Below, piece by piece: positions 17,051 through 26,157 of a stretch of 64,000 nucleotides of DNA (positions are counted from its first letter, which is position 1; each line of letters begins with the position of its first letter). The notes under the pieces were generated by a model, which made no database searches, was not told the DNA's origin, and worked only from the letters and a program-made list of their open reading frames with translations. Source of the DNA: Prochlorococcus sp. AG-402-G22 (GTDB lineage: Bacteria > Cyanobacteriota > Cyanobacteriia > PCC-6307 > Cyanobiaceae); assembly GCA_003217035.1 (NCBI GenBank), contig QCHV01000001.1:1-64000 (forward strand), written 5' to 3'. A program made the position numbers and the translations under genes.

Positions 17051-18154
17051 TTAGGCTAGGTTTATTGATTGATCCAGGATTCCTTCCTGGATCCATATAG
17101 TAATTCTTTGAGCAAAGTTTTCACAAGAGGCATAATTCAATGCCCATTCCCTGCATTGTTTTCGATCAATCTCTTTAACTTGCAAAGTAGCCTTAATTAA
17201 TGATTTGACATCATCAGGTTCTACAAGCCAACCTGTAGATCCAGATTTAATCAACTCACCTGGACCTCCACGCTTATAAGCAACAACAGGAACTCCACAG
17301 GCCATAGCCTCTACAACCACGTTTCCATAAGCTTCGTTCCACTTTGGTGTATTGATCAATGCCCTGCATTCTCCCAATTGTTTCTGGAAATTATTTGTAT
17401 CTAAAAAACCTCGCCAATCAATTGTTCCCGATGGATAAGAATCTTCTATTCTCTGAGCATATTCTTGATCTTCAATAATACCCCAAACCAATAATTGATC
17501 TCCTAAACTTGCAGCAACCGAAACAGCATCCTCCAATCCTTTCTCAGGGGCAATCCTTCCAGCCCAACCAAGCGGACCATTTAAATTTGAATTAAAATCA
17601 TATTTATTAAGGTCAAAACCATTACCAACAACAGTTGGCTCAGCATTTAATTGATAATCAGACGCCTGGCTATAAGTGTGAAAAGCAAGACGATTATTAT
17701 AACAAACTGACAATTTCATTACTTGATCTTTCATTACTTTAGAAACAGCTCCCATACTTATTAAATGAAAAATCTTTGGTTCAACATGAGGCGTAACCCA
17801 TAAAGGCAACCAGTCATAACCAAAGTTCAATATTGCATCTACTTCATTTCCAATCTCAAGCGCCATGTTCCACATCGCAGGGAGGATGCTATCTGGAGGC
17901 ATTACGACTGGTGAAGAATATTTTTGATGCTGCCAACTAGGCTGGTCAAGGCCAGGAACCATTCTAAGATCAATGCCTTTGCACTCTTCGGGGAGATTAG
18001 AACCTTCTGGTGCAACAAGAATAATTTGATGTCCAAGATCTACTAGTCCCTTAACTAAGGAAGTTAAAGTAATTTCTACTCCTCCACCTTTTCCACTTCC
18101 TAAGGAACCAACGGGTGTACTGACTAACAAGATCTTTAAGGGTTTAACTTTCAT
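17051..18154 (-). CDS. GT4 glycosyltransferase, UDP-glucose:tetrahydrobiopterin glucosyltransferase-like
   Basis: 367 residues. The start LLVSTPVGSLGSGKGGGVE closely follows the glycine-rich opening of the Synechococcus tetrahydrobiopterin alpha-glucosyltransferase (BGluT), and the C-terminal half has the GT4 nucleotide-sugar site (GWAGRIAPEKGLEDAV; later EAYGNVVVEAMACGVPVVAY with the E-x7-E). The reaction would glucosylate tetrahydrobiopterin, a pterin linked to light responses in cyanobacteria. The start of this gene overlaps the end of the DMT transporter gene by four bases, so the pair is translationally coupled. The assignment rests on recall of the family, not on a search. Confidence 0.75.
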   Translation of the reverse strand: MKVKPLKILLVSTPVGSLGSGKGGGVEITLTSLVKGLVDLGHQIILVAPEGSNLPEECKGIDLRMVPGLDQPSWQHQKYSSPVVMPPDSILPAMWNMALEIGNEVDAILNFGYDWLPLWVTPHVEPKIFHLISMGAVSKVMKDQVMKLSVCYNNRLAFHTYSQASDYQLNAEPTVVGNGFDLNKYDFNSNLNGPLGWAGRIAPEKGLEDAVSVAASLGDQLLVWGIIEDQEYAQRIEDSYPSGTIDWRGFLDTNNFQKQLGECRALINTPKWNEAYGNVVVEAMACGVPVVAYKRGGPGELIKSGSTGWLVEPDDVKSLIKATLQVKEIDRKQCREWALNYASCENFAQRITIWIQEGILDQSINLA

Positions 18155-19113
18155 TTCGATAGTTCTTCATCTAAGTCCTTATGGAAATTATCAAACGGAT
18201 TCCATAAACGATTTCTCTGACTCACCAAAACAACCGAGGCAAGAACAAAAACAACTCCAACCCATTGCAAAGGCTCAAGCCTTTCTTCTAACCAAATACC
18301 CCCAGCAACTAAGGCAAAGACTGGTGTCAAAAAAGCGAGCGCTGTAAAGCTTGTTAATTCTTTCCTATTGGCAAACCAAAAAAATAATCCATAAGCCAAT
18401 GCACTTCCAAAAAGACTTGCATACGTCATAAGGCCCCATTGGATTCCAGACCAATCTGGGATCAAAGGCCATTTTTGATCAAATAGATGCCAAATAAACA
18501 AAGGGATACTCCCAAAAATCATATGCCACCCTGTTACGGCTACTGGATCACTTCTTTTACATGTAAAACGTATTAAAACAGTTCCTAAAGCCATTGCTAT
18601 AGCTGCTCCTAGCATCCATCCTTGTCCATGACCAAAAAGACTTCCACCTAAAACTGGATCCCCCATAAGCAGCCAATGCCGCAACATATCTGGAGAAACA
18701 CCTAAACAGACTATTCCTACTAATCCCAACATTAAACCTGACCAACCAAACGGGTTGATTTTGTCCCCAAAAAGGCTTCTTGCTAGAACTGCAACCATTA
18801 AAGGCTGGGAATCAATAAAAACCGAGCCAAGACCTGCCCCAGTTTCTATTAGTCCTCTAGCAAGTAGAAACTGAAAAATTGTCGCATCAACAAGCGTAAA
18901 TACAACAAACCACCCAAAATCTTCTTTGTCTATCTTAAGAGGCCTTTTTAATATAAAAACTGTTAAAACTACTATTAAGCCTGCAGGCAAAAGTCTTAAA
19001 AAGGCCACTGTCTCTGGTCCGCCAGATTGCACAAGGGGGGTCATCGCAGCCATTGCTGTGCCCCATAATGCAAAGGGGAGAATCATTAATAACCAATTCA
19101 ACATTTCAAACAT
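18151..19113 (-). CDS. DMT-superfamily transporter (EamA/RhaT-like)
   Basis: 320 residues with ten membrane helices arranged as two EamA repeats (about 10-140 and 165-295). The first helix pair carries MAAMTPLVQSGGPETVAFLRLLPAG, a usual EamA sequence, and the second repeat ends in FLTPVFALVAGGIWLEERLEPLQW, the ordinary helix-9 pattern. The substrate cannot be read. It is the first gene of the minus-strand run 19113-15208. The divergent gene sppA starts 53 bases away, so both promoters lie in that small gap. Confidence 0.85.
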   Translation of the reverse strand: MFEMLNWLLMILPFALWGTAMAAMTPLVQSGGPETVAFLRLLPAGLIVVLTVFILKRPLKIDKEDFGWFVVFTLVDATIFQFLLARGLIETGAGLGSVFIDSQPLMVAVLARSLFGDKINPFGWSGLMLGLVGIVCLGVSPDMLRHWLLMGDPVLGGSLFGHGQGWMLGAAIAMALGTVLIRFTCKRSDPVAVTGWHMIFGSIPLFIWHLFDQKWPLIPDWSGIQWGLMTYASLFGSALAYGLFFWFANRKELTSFTALAFLTPVFALVAGGIWLEERLEPLQWVGVVFVLASVVLVSQRNRLWNPFDNFHKDLDEELSK

Positions 19114-19165
19114 GACATCTGCCTAATGGCATCTTTTAAGATCCAATGGAATCAGCACTAATTAA

Positions 19166-19975
19166 ATGATCTGGCCTTGGCGCCGCAAATCCAAAAAAAG
19201 GATGGCAAGAATCATTATTGATGGAGCAATCAATAGTGATACAAGAAAGCTTTTTCTCAAAGCGGCTAAGCAAATTGAAGAAAGAGAGTTTCCTGCCTTG
19301 TTGGTAAGGATTGACAGTCCAGGAGGAACTGTTGGAGACAGTCAAGAGATTCATTCTGCTCTTATGAGGCTCAGAGAAAAAGGCTGTCATGTTGTAGCTA
19401 GTTTTGGCAACATTTCAGCTTCAGGAGGAGTATATGTGGGCGTTGCCGCTGAGAAAATTGTCGCGAATCCAGGAACAATTACTGGATCTATCGGAGTAAT
19501 ACTTCGTGGCAATAATCTTTCAAAACTACTTGAGCGCGTAGGAATTAAATTTGAGACAGTAAAAAGTGGTGTTTACAAAGACATACTTTCTCCTGACAGA
19601 TCATTGACTGATCAAGAAAGAACCCTTCTCCAATCTCTTATAGATAGCAGTTATGACCAATTTGTAGCTGCGGTAGCCAAAGGAAGGAATCTAAGCGAAG
19701 AAGAAGTTCGTCAATTTGCAGATGGACGAGTCTTTACAGGTTCACAAGGGTTGGAACTTGGATTAATAGATGAACTGGGGGATGAGAACCATGCAAAACT
19801 TTTAGCAGCAAAACTTGCAGATCTTGACGAGAAGCTACAACCAATTACCCTTGGTCGTCCTAAAAAGAAATTTTTAGGCTTACTTCCAGGGGGTAAGTCT
19901 TTGGCAAAGTTTTTTGAATTCTTAAGTATCGAACTTTCTAATTCTGGCCAAATTCTTTGGCTCTTTAGACCATAA
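19166..19975 (+). CDS. sppA: Signal peptide peptidase SppA (short form)
   Basis: 269 residues. The serine-lysine dyad of SppA is visible as SASGGVYV (Ser86 nucleophile) and KSGVYKDIL (Lys138 general base), with RIDSPGG and GSIGV supplying oxyanion loop and fold motifs. This is the single-domain short form, like Bacillus SppA, whereas E. coli has a tandem 67-kDa form. The N-terminus MIWPWRRKSKKR is basic without a clear transmembrane segment, which is common in cyanobacterial versions. The enzyme degrades leftover signal peptides. The chorismate mutase gene follows after 23 bases on the same strand. Confidence 0.92.
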   Translation: MIWPWRRKSKKRMARIIIDGAINSDTRKLFLKAAKQIEEREFPALLVRIDSPGGTVGDSQEIHSALMRLREKGCHVVASFGNISASGGVYVGVAAEKIVANPGTITGSIGVILRGNNLSKLLERVGIKFETVKSGVYKDILSPDRSLTDQERTLLQSLIDSSYDQFVAAVAKGRNLSEEEVRQFADGRVFTGSQGLELGLIDELGDENHAKLLAAKLADLDEKLQPITLGRPKKKFLGLLPGGKSLAKFFEFLSIELSNSGQILWLFRP

Positions 19976-19998
19976 ACCATAAGCTCAATCAGCAAGAA

Positions 19999-20355
19999 AT
20001 GAAATTACAAGCTTTGCGAGGAGCTACTACAAGCCTAAGTAACTCCGTTGAAGCAATTGAAAAAGCTGTAAGTGAACTTGTTTCCGAGCTGGTCAATAGG
20101 AATGAGCTGGATCCGAGTCAAATAGTTTCTATGACTTTTTCAGTTACCAAGGACTTGGATGCTTGCTTTCCTGCAGCAATAGCTAGGAAGCAACCAGGAT
20201 GGGAAAAAGTGGCTTTACTTGACTGCCAACAAATGTTTGTCGAAGGAGACTTAGCAAATTGCATAAGAATTCTTGCCCATGTTTGGATGCCTGAAGGTGC
20301 AAACCCTAAACATACTTATTTAGGAGAGGCAAATAAGCTTCGACCAGATCGATAA
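19999..20355 (+). CDS. aroH: Monofunctional chorismate mutase, AroH type
   Basis: 118 residues, close to the 127-residue Bacillus enzyme. LRGATTS opens with Arg7, and the later EGDL and CIRIL motifs supply the glutamate and arginine of the AroH active site. It converts chorismate to prephenate for phenylalanine and tyrosine synthesis. It is a pseudo-alpha/beta trimer in the family and lacks the helical AroQ fold. It lies 23 bases after sppA, with a further gene, DUF2808, starting 72 bases on. Confidence 0.92.
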   Translation: MKLQALRGATTSLSNSVEAIEKAVSELVSELVNRNELDPSQIVSMTFSVTKDLDACFPAAIARKQPGWEKVALLDCQQMFVEGDLANCIRILAHVWMPEGANPKHTYLGEANKLRPDR

Positions 20356-20427
20356 AACCCCTGACAGCTATATTGCCGTAACAAATGATCCTAATTACTC
20401 AAAAGCATAGGCAAAAATTAAACTTCA

Positions 20428-21048
20428 ATGCCTCCTTTAAAAAATTCCTCTAGATTCTCAACAAAAATGATTCAATTCAAAAAACCACTAAAGTATCTCT
20501 TCAAAGGGAGTCTTATAGCCTCACTAGGTTTGTCTTCTTTTATAGGTATTGAACAATTAACTAAAAACCCATCATTAGCAGGACCAGCTGGTATTGAATT
20601 CCAATGGGACGCAGACCCAAGCTTTAAAAGACTAAAATATTTGCAAACCTCTGATCAAAGACTTGATAGAGCAACTTATTATTTTTTCTTAAGAGGTTCT
20701 GAAAGAAAAACAGGGATTTTAAAATTATCGATAAAAGTCCCTGATTATTTTGAAGCAGCAATCAAGCCAGAAAAGCTTTCTCTTTGCGAGGTCAAAATCG
20801 GAGGGTGGAAAGAAAAAACTAAATGCGTAAAAAAAATTCCTACTATCTTTGAAGTAAGTAAAGATCAAACTTCTATTGAGATCTTTCCAGAACAACCAAT
20901 ACCCTTAAACAAAAAACCTTATGCAGTAGTTATGAAAATCTGGAATCCAAGGAAGGCCGGGATGTTCCAATTTCATGCCTATGCACAATCTCCTGGAGCA
21001 ATGCCTATATCTAGTTATGTTGGCACCTGGTCTCTTTCAGTCGAGTAA
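20428..21048 (+). CDS. DUF2808 protein with signal peptide
   Basis: 206 residues. A basic N-terminus followed by a hydrophobic stretch (about residues 27-45) and LAGPAG before the mature part suggests export to the periplasm or outer envelope. After it come FQWDADPSFKRLKYLQ and YYFFLRGSERKTGILKLSIKVPDYF, the conserved blocks of DUF2808, a family largely restricted to cyanobacteria. Function is unknown. ATG 20467 is a second possible start that would shorten the basic region without removing the signal segment. Confidence 0.85.
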   Translation: MPPLKNSSRFSTKMIQFKKPLKYLFKGSLIASLGLSSFIGIEQLTKNPSLAGPAGIEFQWDADPSFKRLKYLQTSDQRLDRATYYFFLRGSERKTGILKLSIKVPDYFEAAIKPEKLSLCEVKIGGWKEKTKCVKKIPTIFEVSKDQTSIEIFPEQPIPLNKKPYAVVMKIWNPRKAGMFQFHAYAQSPGAMPISSYVGTWSLSVE

Positions 21049-21105
21049 GCTGATAAATTATCCAATAAGGAAAACAATTAATTCTAGGAAAGGGACTATT
21101 TTCAC

Positions 21106-21243
21106 ATGACTAAAAGGACTCTTGGGGGAACAAGCCGTAAAAGGAAGCGAGTATCAGGCTTTAGAGTGAGAATGAGAACACATACAGGCAGAAGAGTAAT
21201 TAGAGCAAGGAGAAAAAAAGGCAGGTCTCAAGTCGCTGTTTAG
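21106..21243 (+). CDS. rpmH: 50S ribosomal protein L34
   Basis: 45 residues, missed by length filters. It starts [15 protein letters not shown] and carries the L34 signature [17 protein letters not shown], followed by a basic tail with [14 protein letters not shown]34 sits on the 23S rRNA surface at the base of domain III. It heads the conserved block rpmH-rnpA-PH gene-yidC, which is the usual bacterial arrangement at this locus. rnpA follows after 64 bases. Confidence 0.98.
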   Translation: MTKRTLGGTSRKRKRVSGFRVRMRTHTGRRVIRARRKKGRSQVAV

Positions 21244-21307
21244 TCAGAATTAAAATTAAAGCCTTAGTCTACTAAAATTACATTTACTTCAGATCAGTAA
21301 TAGGGAT

Positions 21308-21706
21308 ATGGTTTTACCAAAGCCAATGAGAATAAATGGTTACAAGTGTTTTGACTATATTCATAAAAAAGGAGTTAGATACAATAGCTCCTCAATATTT
21401 ATTAAGGTAGCTCCAGCAAATCCTTCCTTAATAAACAACAAATCAATTAAAGATAGGTCTATTAATTCTTTTAGATGTGCTGTTTCAATAAGCAATAAAG
21501 TAAGCAAGAGAGCAGTTGTTCGAAACCAATTCAGACGTATATTTCATGAACACTTGCAAAAAAGGCTTCTCAAGCTTAAAACTTCAAAGGAGTTTTGGAT
21601 TCTTATAAGTCTGAGGCCAAGTTCTTTAGACAAAGGTCCAGTTATTTTGCTAAGAGAAGTCGATAAATTACTTTCTAAAGCCGGTTTCTTAAATGATTCT
21701 CTCTGA
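21308..21706 (+). CDS. rnpA: Ribonuclease P protein component
   Basis: 132 residues. It contains [27 protein letters not shown] in the family position: the [16 protein letters not shown] block is the RNR motif that binds the P RNA and the leader of pre-tRNA. Basic throughout. It partners the RNA subunit to cut the 5' leader off tRNAs. Position after rpmH is standard. The last 14 bases overlap the start of the following PH-domain gene. Confidence 0.95.
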   Translation: MVLPKPMRINGYKCFDYIHKKGVRYNSSSIFIKVAPANPSLINNKSIKDRSINSFRCAVSISNKVSKRAVVRNQFRRIFHEHLQKRLLKLKTSKEFWILISLRPSSLDKGPVILLREVDKLLSKAGFLNDSL

Positions 21707-22094
21707 AGAAAAAGTTTTTTACGAAGGCCCTCCCGCCAAAGAAGACCTGATTTTCAATCTCTTGGCAGGTATAACTCTGATTGGCTTACCTTTTACTTTT
21801 GGAGCCGTAGTAAGAGCTATGTGGCTCAGATTTAAAATTACCAACAAAAGAATTTCTGTAACTGGCGGTTGGCTTGGAAGAGACAAGACACAAATTGCTT
21901 ATAACCAAATTAATGAGATCAGATCAATTCCTAGAGGGCTTGGTTCTTATGGGGACATGGTGCTTGTAACCAAAGATGGGGCAAGGTTAGAAATGAGATC
22001 AATGCCAAATTTCAGAGAAGTGTCAAATTTCATTGAAGAACAAATCAATCAATCCAGTTCAAAAAGCTCCTCAGATAATGCAATGGGGTTTTAA
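21693..22094 (+). CDS. PH-domain (DUF304/bPH2) membrane protein
   Basis: 133 residues. After a short acidic start come one hydrophobic region (about 22-48, [23 protein letters not shown]) and the bacterial PH module [30 protein letters not shown], followed by [16 protein letters not shown]. Such genes sit between rnpA and yidC in many cyanobacteria. It is probably a membrane-anchored regulatory or scaffold protein with unknown ligand. It overlaps rnpA by 14 bases and is followed by yidC after 98. Confidence 0.85.
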   Translation: MILSEEKVFYEGPPAKEDLIFNLLAGITLIGLPFTFGAVVRAMWLRFKITNKRISVTGGWLGRDKTQIAYNQINEIRSIPRGLGSYGDMVLVTKDGARLEMRSMPNFREVSNFIEEQINQSSSKSSSDNAMGF

Positions 22095-22192
22095 CTCTCG
22101 TAAAGTTCACAAATACACTGAAAGAACTTATTATCTTTTGTCTAAAGCAGGCATCATTTAAGCCTTTCTCCATTCATTCTCATTAAACCATC

Positions 22193-23341
22193 GTGATCGG
22201 GTACATCTCTGACAATCTGCTTATCCCGATCCTAGATTTCTTCTATGGATTAGTACCAAGCTACGGACTTGCAATTGTTGCTCTAACAATTGTTATCAGG
22301 CTTGCACTCTTTCCATTAAGTGCTGGATCCATAAGAAGTGCTAGGCGAATGCGAATAGCTCAACCTGTAATGCAAAAACGCCAAGCCGAAATAAAAAGCC
22401 GTTATGCCAATAATCCGCAAAAGCAACAAGAAGAGTTAGGGAAATTAATGGGTGAATTTGGCAGCCCTTTGTCTGGCTGCCTACCTTTGCTAGTTCAGAT
22501 GCCTATACTTTTTGCCCTTTTTGCAACCTTAAGAGGATCACCTTTTGCGGATGTTCCTTATTTAGTCAATGTAAAAGTGCTTCCACCCGAGCAAATAGCA
22601 ACAGTTGAACCAAAGCCATTTAAGAGTCCTAAGCATTCAATATTTATTACAGAAAAGGATCATTTCCCAGTAATAGCTTCATTACCCGGTGGAACAAAAA
22701 TAGCAGCAGGCGAATCAGTAGACATCAGACTTGAGACGCCAAATGGAGAAGGTTATAAGAATGTACTTGCTCGATATAAAGATGGATCTAAATTCACGCC
22801 TAGCTGGAAAGTTACAAAAGGGGAAGACCTTGTAAAAGTTTCTTCTGAAGGCACCGTTACAGCTAGATATCCTGGAGATGCGACTGTAGAGGGTCGAATC
22901 CCAGGCCTTGCTGCAAAAAGCGGTTTCCTTTTCATCAAAGCTTTAGGCCAAGTTGGTTTTTATGTTGATGGTTCTATTAATTGGGATATAGCAATACTAG
23001 TAGGTGGTTTTGGTCTAACTCTTGTCATATCTCAACTTCTCTCTGGCAGAGGAATGCCTCCAAACCCTCAACAAGCTACTGCTCAAAAAATTACTCCGGT
23101 AATGATTACAGGGATGTTTCTTTTCTTCCCACTGCCTGCAGGAGTTCTTCTATATATGGTTATTGCAAACGTTTTCCAAGCAGTTCAAACTTTTTTACTT
23201 AGCCAAGAAGCTTTGCCAGATAATCTTCAGAAAATATTGGATGATCAATTAAAACAACAAGCAAACCCAGCAATTGCTTCTTCTCCAACAGTTGTTTCAG
23301 ATACAGATCGACTTCCATTTGAACCCAAAAGCAACAAATAA
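22193..23341 (+). CDS. yidC: Membrane protein insertase YidC/Oxa1 with periplasmic insertion
   Basis: 382 residues from a GTG start. Membrane segments lie at about 8-30, 90-112, 263-285 and 305-345, and [11 protein letters not shown] holds the positively charged residue of the hydrophilic insertase groove. Between the second and third segments, about residues 145-255, lies a soluble insertion with the rhythm of a bacterial Ig-like domain (the stretch [19 protein letters not shown]). E. coli carries a different, larger periplasmic domain at another place. YidC inserts membrane proteins with or without SecYEG, including thylakoid proteins in cyanobacteria. Confidence 0.92.
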   Translation: MIGYISDNLLIPILDFFYGLVPSYGLAIVALTIVIRLALFPLSAGSIRSARRMRIAQPVMQKRQAEIKSRYANNPQKQQEELGKLMGEFGSPLSGCLPLLVQMPILFALFATLRGSPFADVPYLVNVKVLPPEQIATVEPKPFKSPKHSIFITEKDHFPVIASLPGGTKIAAGESVDIRLETPNGEGYKNVLARYKDGSKFTPSWKVTKGEDLVKVSSEGTVTARYPGDATVEGRIPGLAAKSGFLFIKALGQVGFYVDGSINWDIAILVGGFGLTLVISQLLSGRGMPPNPQQATAQKITPVMITGMFLFFPLPAGVLLYMVIANVFQAVQTFLLSQEALPDNLQKILDDQLKQQANPAIASSPTVVSDTDRLPFEPKSNK

Positions 23342-23384
23342 ATTATTTAATTGGTAGCTTCTAAAGGCCAAAAAAGGAGAACCT

Positions 23385-24863
23385 ATGAATAACTGGAATG
23401 ATCAATTTGATCTTTTAATTAAATCTAGAACTCCACTAATATTTATTAGGAGTGGAGAAGAAGAAAGGGTTCAATCTTTACTATCGCAAGCATCAAAAAG
23501 ACTTAATCAAAGACGTCTCGCAACCTGGGATTATATAGAAGGTTTACAAGGAATATTAAATTCTGAGTCATTGGGGGCCAGGCAACCTATGGCGGTTTTG
23601 CAATGGTTGCAAAAACTAGATCCATCTAAGCCAACAATACTTCTAGCAAAAGATTTTCACCGTTTTTCAGAGGATGCAGGAATTTCAAGAATGCTAAGAA
23701 ACTTATCTTCTGATTTGAGAATGAAAAACCACACTCTTGTTTTATCTGCAGGGGATTGGAGTCCCCCTTCCGATCTAGAAGAATCAATAACAATTCTAGA
23801 TCTCCCTCTTCCAAAAGAAGATGAATTAAAAATGCTTCTAAGCAATATCGCCAAGGCCAGCGAATCGATTCTTTCTGAAGATATTCTTGAAGATTTAACA
23901 CATGCATGTAGCGGCTTAAGTGAAATAAGAGTTCGTCAAGTTGCCGCAAGAGCACTTGCCCAAAGAGGTTGCCTAAGTAAAGAAGATTTAGGAGAGGTAT
24001 TGGCAGAAAAACGTCAGGCCATTGCTCGCAGTGAAGTTCTTGAATATTGCGAAACAAATTCAACGCCTGCAGATATTGGTGGATTAGATGCTTTAAAGAA
24101 TTGGCTTGATCAGCGTCATGCTGCCTTTTCTGATGAAGCTCGAAAATTTGGATTACCTTTGCCAAGAGGAGTTCTTTTAATAGGACCTCAAGGGACTGGT
24201 AAATCTTTAACAGCAAAAACCATTGCTCATAGTTGGTCCATGCCACTATTAAGGCTTGACGTGGGAAGACTTTTTGCTGGTTTAGTTGGTGCAAGTGAAG
24301 CAAGAACCCGTGAAACGATTCAAAGAGCAGAAGCCATGGCGCCTTGTGTCTTATGGATTGATGAAATAGACAAAGGGTTTGGAGGTGATGCAAGAAGTGA
24401 TGGAGGAACAAGCCAAAGAGTTCTAGCGAATGTTCTGACTTGGATGGCTGAAAAGACCTCTGCAGTATTTGTGGTCGCAACCGCTAATGGAGTGGACCGC
24501 TTACCTGGGGAGCTACTTAGAAAAGGAAGGTTCGATGAAATATTTTTACTTGATCTTCCTAGCTCTCAAGAGCGCCATAGCATTCTCAAGCTTCACCTAA
24601 ATCAGCGAAGGCCTGATTTAGGATTCCCAATTAAATCAATAGTTGATAGGACTGAAGGATTCTCAGGCGCTGAACTAGAACAAACAGTTATAGAAGCAAT
24701 GCATTTTGCCTTTGCAGAAAGGAGAGAGCTCCTGGAAACCGATTTAATCCTTGCGGCATCGCAGCTTGTGCCTCTTTCAAGAACAGCAAAAGAACAACTT
24801 GAGTTTTTAAAAAAATGGGCATCTACTGGGCGAGCTAGGCCTGCATCACTTAAGATTGTTTAA
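23385..24863 (+). CDS. AAA-family ATPase, Ycf46-like
   Basis: 492 residues. The N-terminal half (about 1-235) is a degraded AAA-like domain without a Walker A. The C-terminal half has LIGPQGTGKSLTAKTIA (Walker A, near 265), VLWIDEIDKGF (Walker B, near 322), and TANGVDRLPGELLRKGRFDE (sensor 1 to arginine finger region). This two-part layout is that of Ycf46, a conserved cyanobacterial and plastid ATPase linked to inorganic carbon use. An AAGGAGA ribosome-binding site sits seven bases before ATG 23385. The seryl-tRNA synthetase gene follows after 6 bases. Confidence 0.88.
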   Translation: MNNWNDQFDLLIKSRTPLIFIRSGEEERVQSLLSQASKRLNQRRLATWDYIEGLQGILNSESLGARQPMAVLQWLQKLDPSKPTILLAKDFHRFSEDAGISRMLRNLSSDLRMKNHTLVLSAGDWSPPSDLEESITILDLPLPKEDELKMLLSNIAKASESILSEDILEDLTHACSGLSEIRVRQVAARALAQRGCLSKEDLGEVLAEKRQAIARSEVLEYCETNSTPADIGGLDALKNWLDQRHAAFSDEARKFGLPLPRGVLLIGPQGTGKSLTAKTIAHSWSMPLLRLDVGRLFAGLVGASEARTRETIQRAEAMAPCVLWIDEIDKGFGGDARSDGGTSQRVLANVLTWMAEKTSAVFVVATANGVDRLPGELLRKGRFDEIFLLDLPSSQERHSILKLHLNQRRPDLGFPIKSIVDRTEGFSGAELEQTVIEAMHFAFAERRELLETDLILAASQLVPLSRTAKEQLEFLKKWASTGRARPASLKIV

Positions 24864-24869
24864 AAAATA

Positions 24870-26153
24870 GTGCTTGATCAAAGACTTATTAGGGAAAACC
24901 CCAAACTCATAGCAGACGGTTTGAAAAATCGTGGCATAGAAATAGATTTAGAACAATTACAGCTAAAAAGCGAGCGGCTTAAAGATATTGAGCAGCAACG
25001 GAATAAGCTTCAAGCTCAAGGAAATAGCATTGGAAAAGAAGTAGGCCAAAAAATAAGAGAAGGTGTTAAACCTAATTCAAATGAAATAGACTTACTTCGT
25101 TCTAAAGGAAATAAAATCAAGCAAAAAGTCGCTGAACTAGAAGAAGTAGAAAAAGAAATATCTGAAGAAATAAAAAACACAATCCTTACTCTGCCTAATA
25201 TTCCCAATAAAGAATGCCCAATAGGTAAAGATGAGAAAAATAACATCGTAATTCGCTCATGGGGTGAGCCAATTAAAAGCAAGGATTATAAAGATCACTG
25301 GTCAATTGCCGAAGACTTAGGGTTACTAGATACACAAAGGTCTGTCCGAATCTCGAAAAGCCGTTTTGTGACATTATTCAATGAAGGTGCTCGATTAGAA
25401 AGGGCATTAATAAACTTTATGCTTGATTTACATACAAATAAAGGATATACGGAAGTTCTACCTCCAGCATTAGTAAACACAGCAAGCTTAACTGCATCAG
25501 GCCAACTTCCAAAATTCTCAGATGAAAGCTTTCGCTGTATAGAAGATGATTTATGGCTTACACCAACGGCAGAGGTGCCTTTGACTTCTTTGCATAGGGA
25601 AGAAATAATTCCTTTAAAGAACCTACCTATTCGATATGTTGCTTATAGTCCATGTTTTCGAAGAGAAGCAGGAAGCTATGGAAGAGATACAAGAGGCTTA
25701 ATTAGGCTTCATCAATTCAACAAAGTTGAGCTTTACTGGTTTGTACATCCTGAAAACTCAAGAAAAGCACATGAGCAAATAACCAAAGACGCAGAAGACG
25801 TTCTAAAAGCATTGGAATTACCCTATAGAGTTGTTGAACTTTGTACAGGAGATTTAGGTTTTTCAGCCTCAAGAACATATGACTTAGAAGTTTGGTTGCC
25901 AGGAGCTGAAACTTTTAGAGAAATTTCCAGCTCTAGCCTTTGCAATGATTTTCAAGCGCGAAGATCGTCCATAAGAACAAAAGACGGAAAAACCAATGTT
26001 CTCGTTCATACCCTTAATGCAAGTGGACTTGCAGTAGGAAGAACAATGGCTGCTCTTTTAGAAAACGGACAAAGTTCCGATGGAACAGTGGCACTCCCAA
26101 AAGCTCTAGTTCCATACTTTGGTGCAAGCAAACTAAAACCTCAAAGCAAATAA
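24870..26153 (+). CDS. serS: Seryl-tRNA synthetase
   Basis: 427 residues from a GTG start. Residues 30-110 form the long antiparallel coiled-coil arm that binds the tRNA(Ser) variable arm. Motif 2 is FRREAGSYGRDTRGLIR (about 263-279) and motif 3 is GLAVGRTMAALLENG (about 387-401) with a C-terminal SKLKPQSK extension. It charges serine to tRNA(Ser) and, in cells making selenocysteine, to tRNA(Sec). It starts 7 bases after the Ycf46-like gene and rseP follows four bases after its stop, so the three probably share one transcript. Confidence 0.97.
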   Translation: MLDQRLIRENPKLIADGLKNRGIEIDLEQLQLKSERLKDIEQQRNKLQAQGNSIGKEVGQKIREGVKPNSNEIDLLRSKGNKIKQKVAELEEVEKEISEEIKNTILTLPNIPNKECPIGKDEKNNIVIRSWGEPIKSKDYKDHWSIAEDLGLLDTQRSVRISKSRFVTLFNEGARLERALINFMLDLHTNKGYTEVLPPALVNTASLTASGQLPKFSDESFRCIEDDLWLTPTAEVPLTSLHREEIIPLKNLPIRYVAYSPCFRREAGSYGRDTRGLIRLHQFNKVELYWFVHPENSRKAHEQITKDAEDVLKALELPYRVVELCTGDLGFSASRTYDLEVWLPGAETFREISSSSLCNDFQARRSSIRTKDGKTNVLVHTLNASGLAVGRTMAALLENGQSSDGTVALPKALVPYFGASKLKPQSK

Positions 26154-26157
26154 AAGC

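Noticed and set aside
23626-24480. Long minus-strand frame (284 codons) opposite the Ycf46-like gene
   Set aside because: It is a shadow frame: Leu- and His-rich text without motif, wholly inside a well-supported gene on the other strand.
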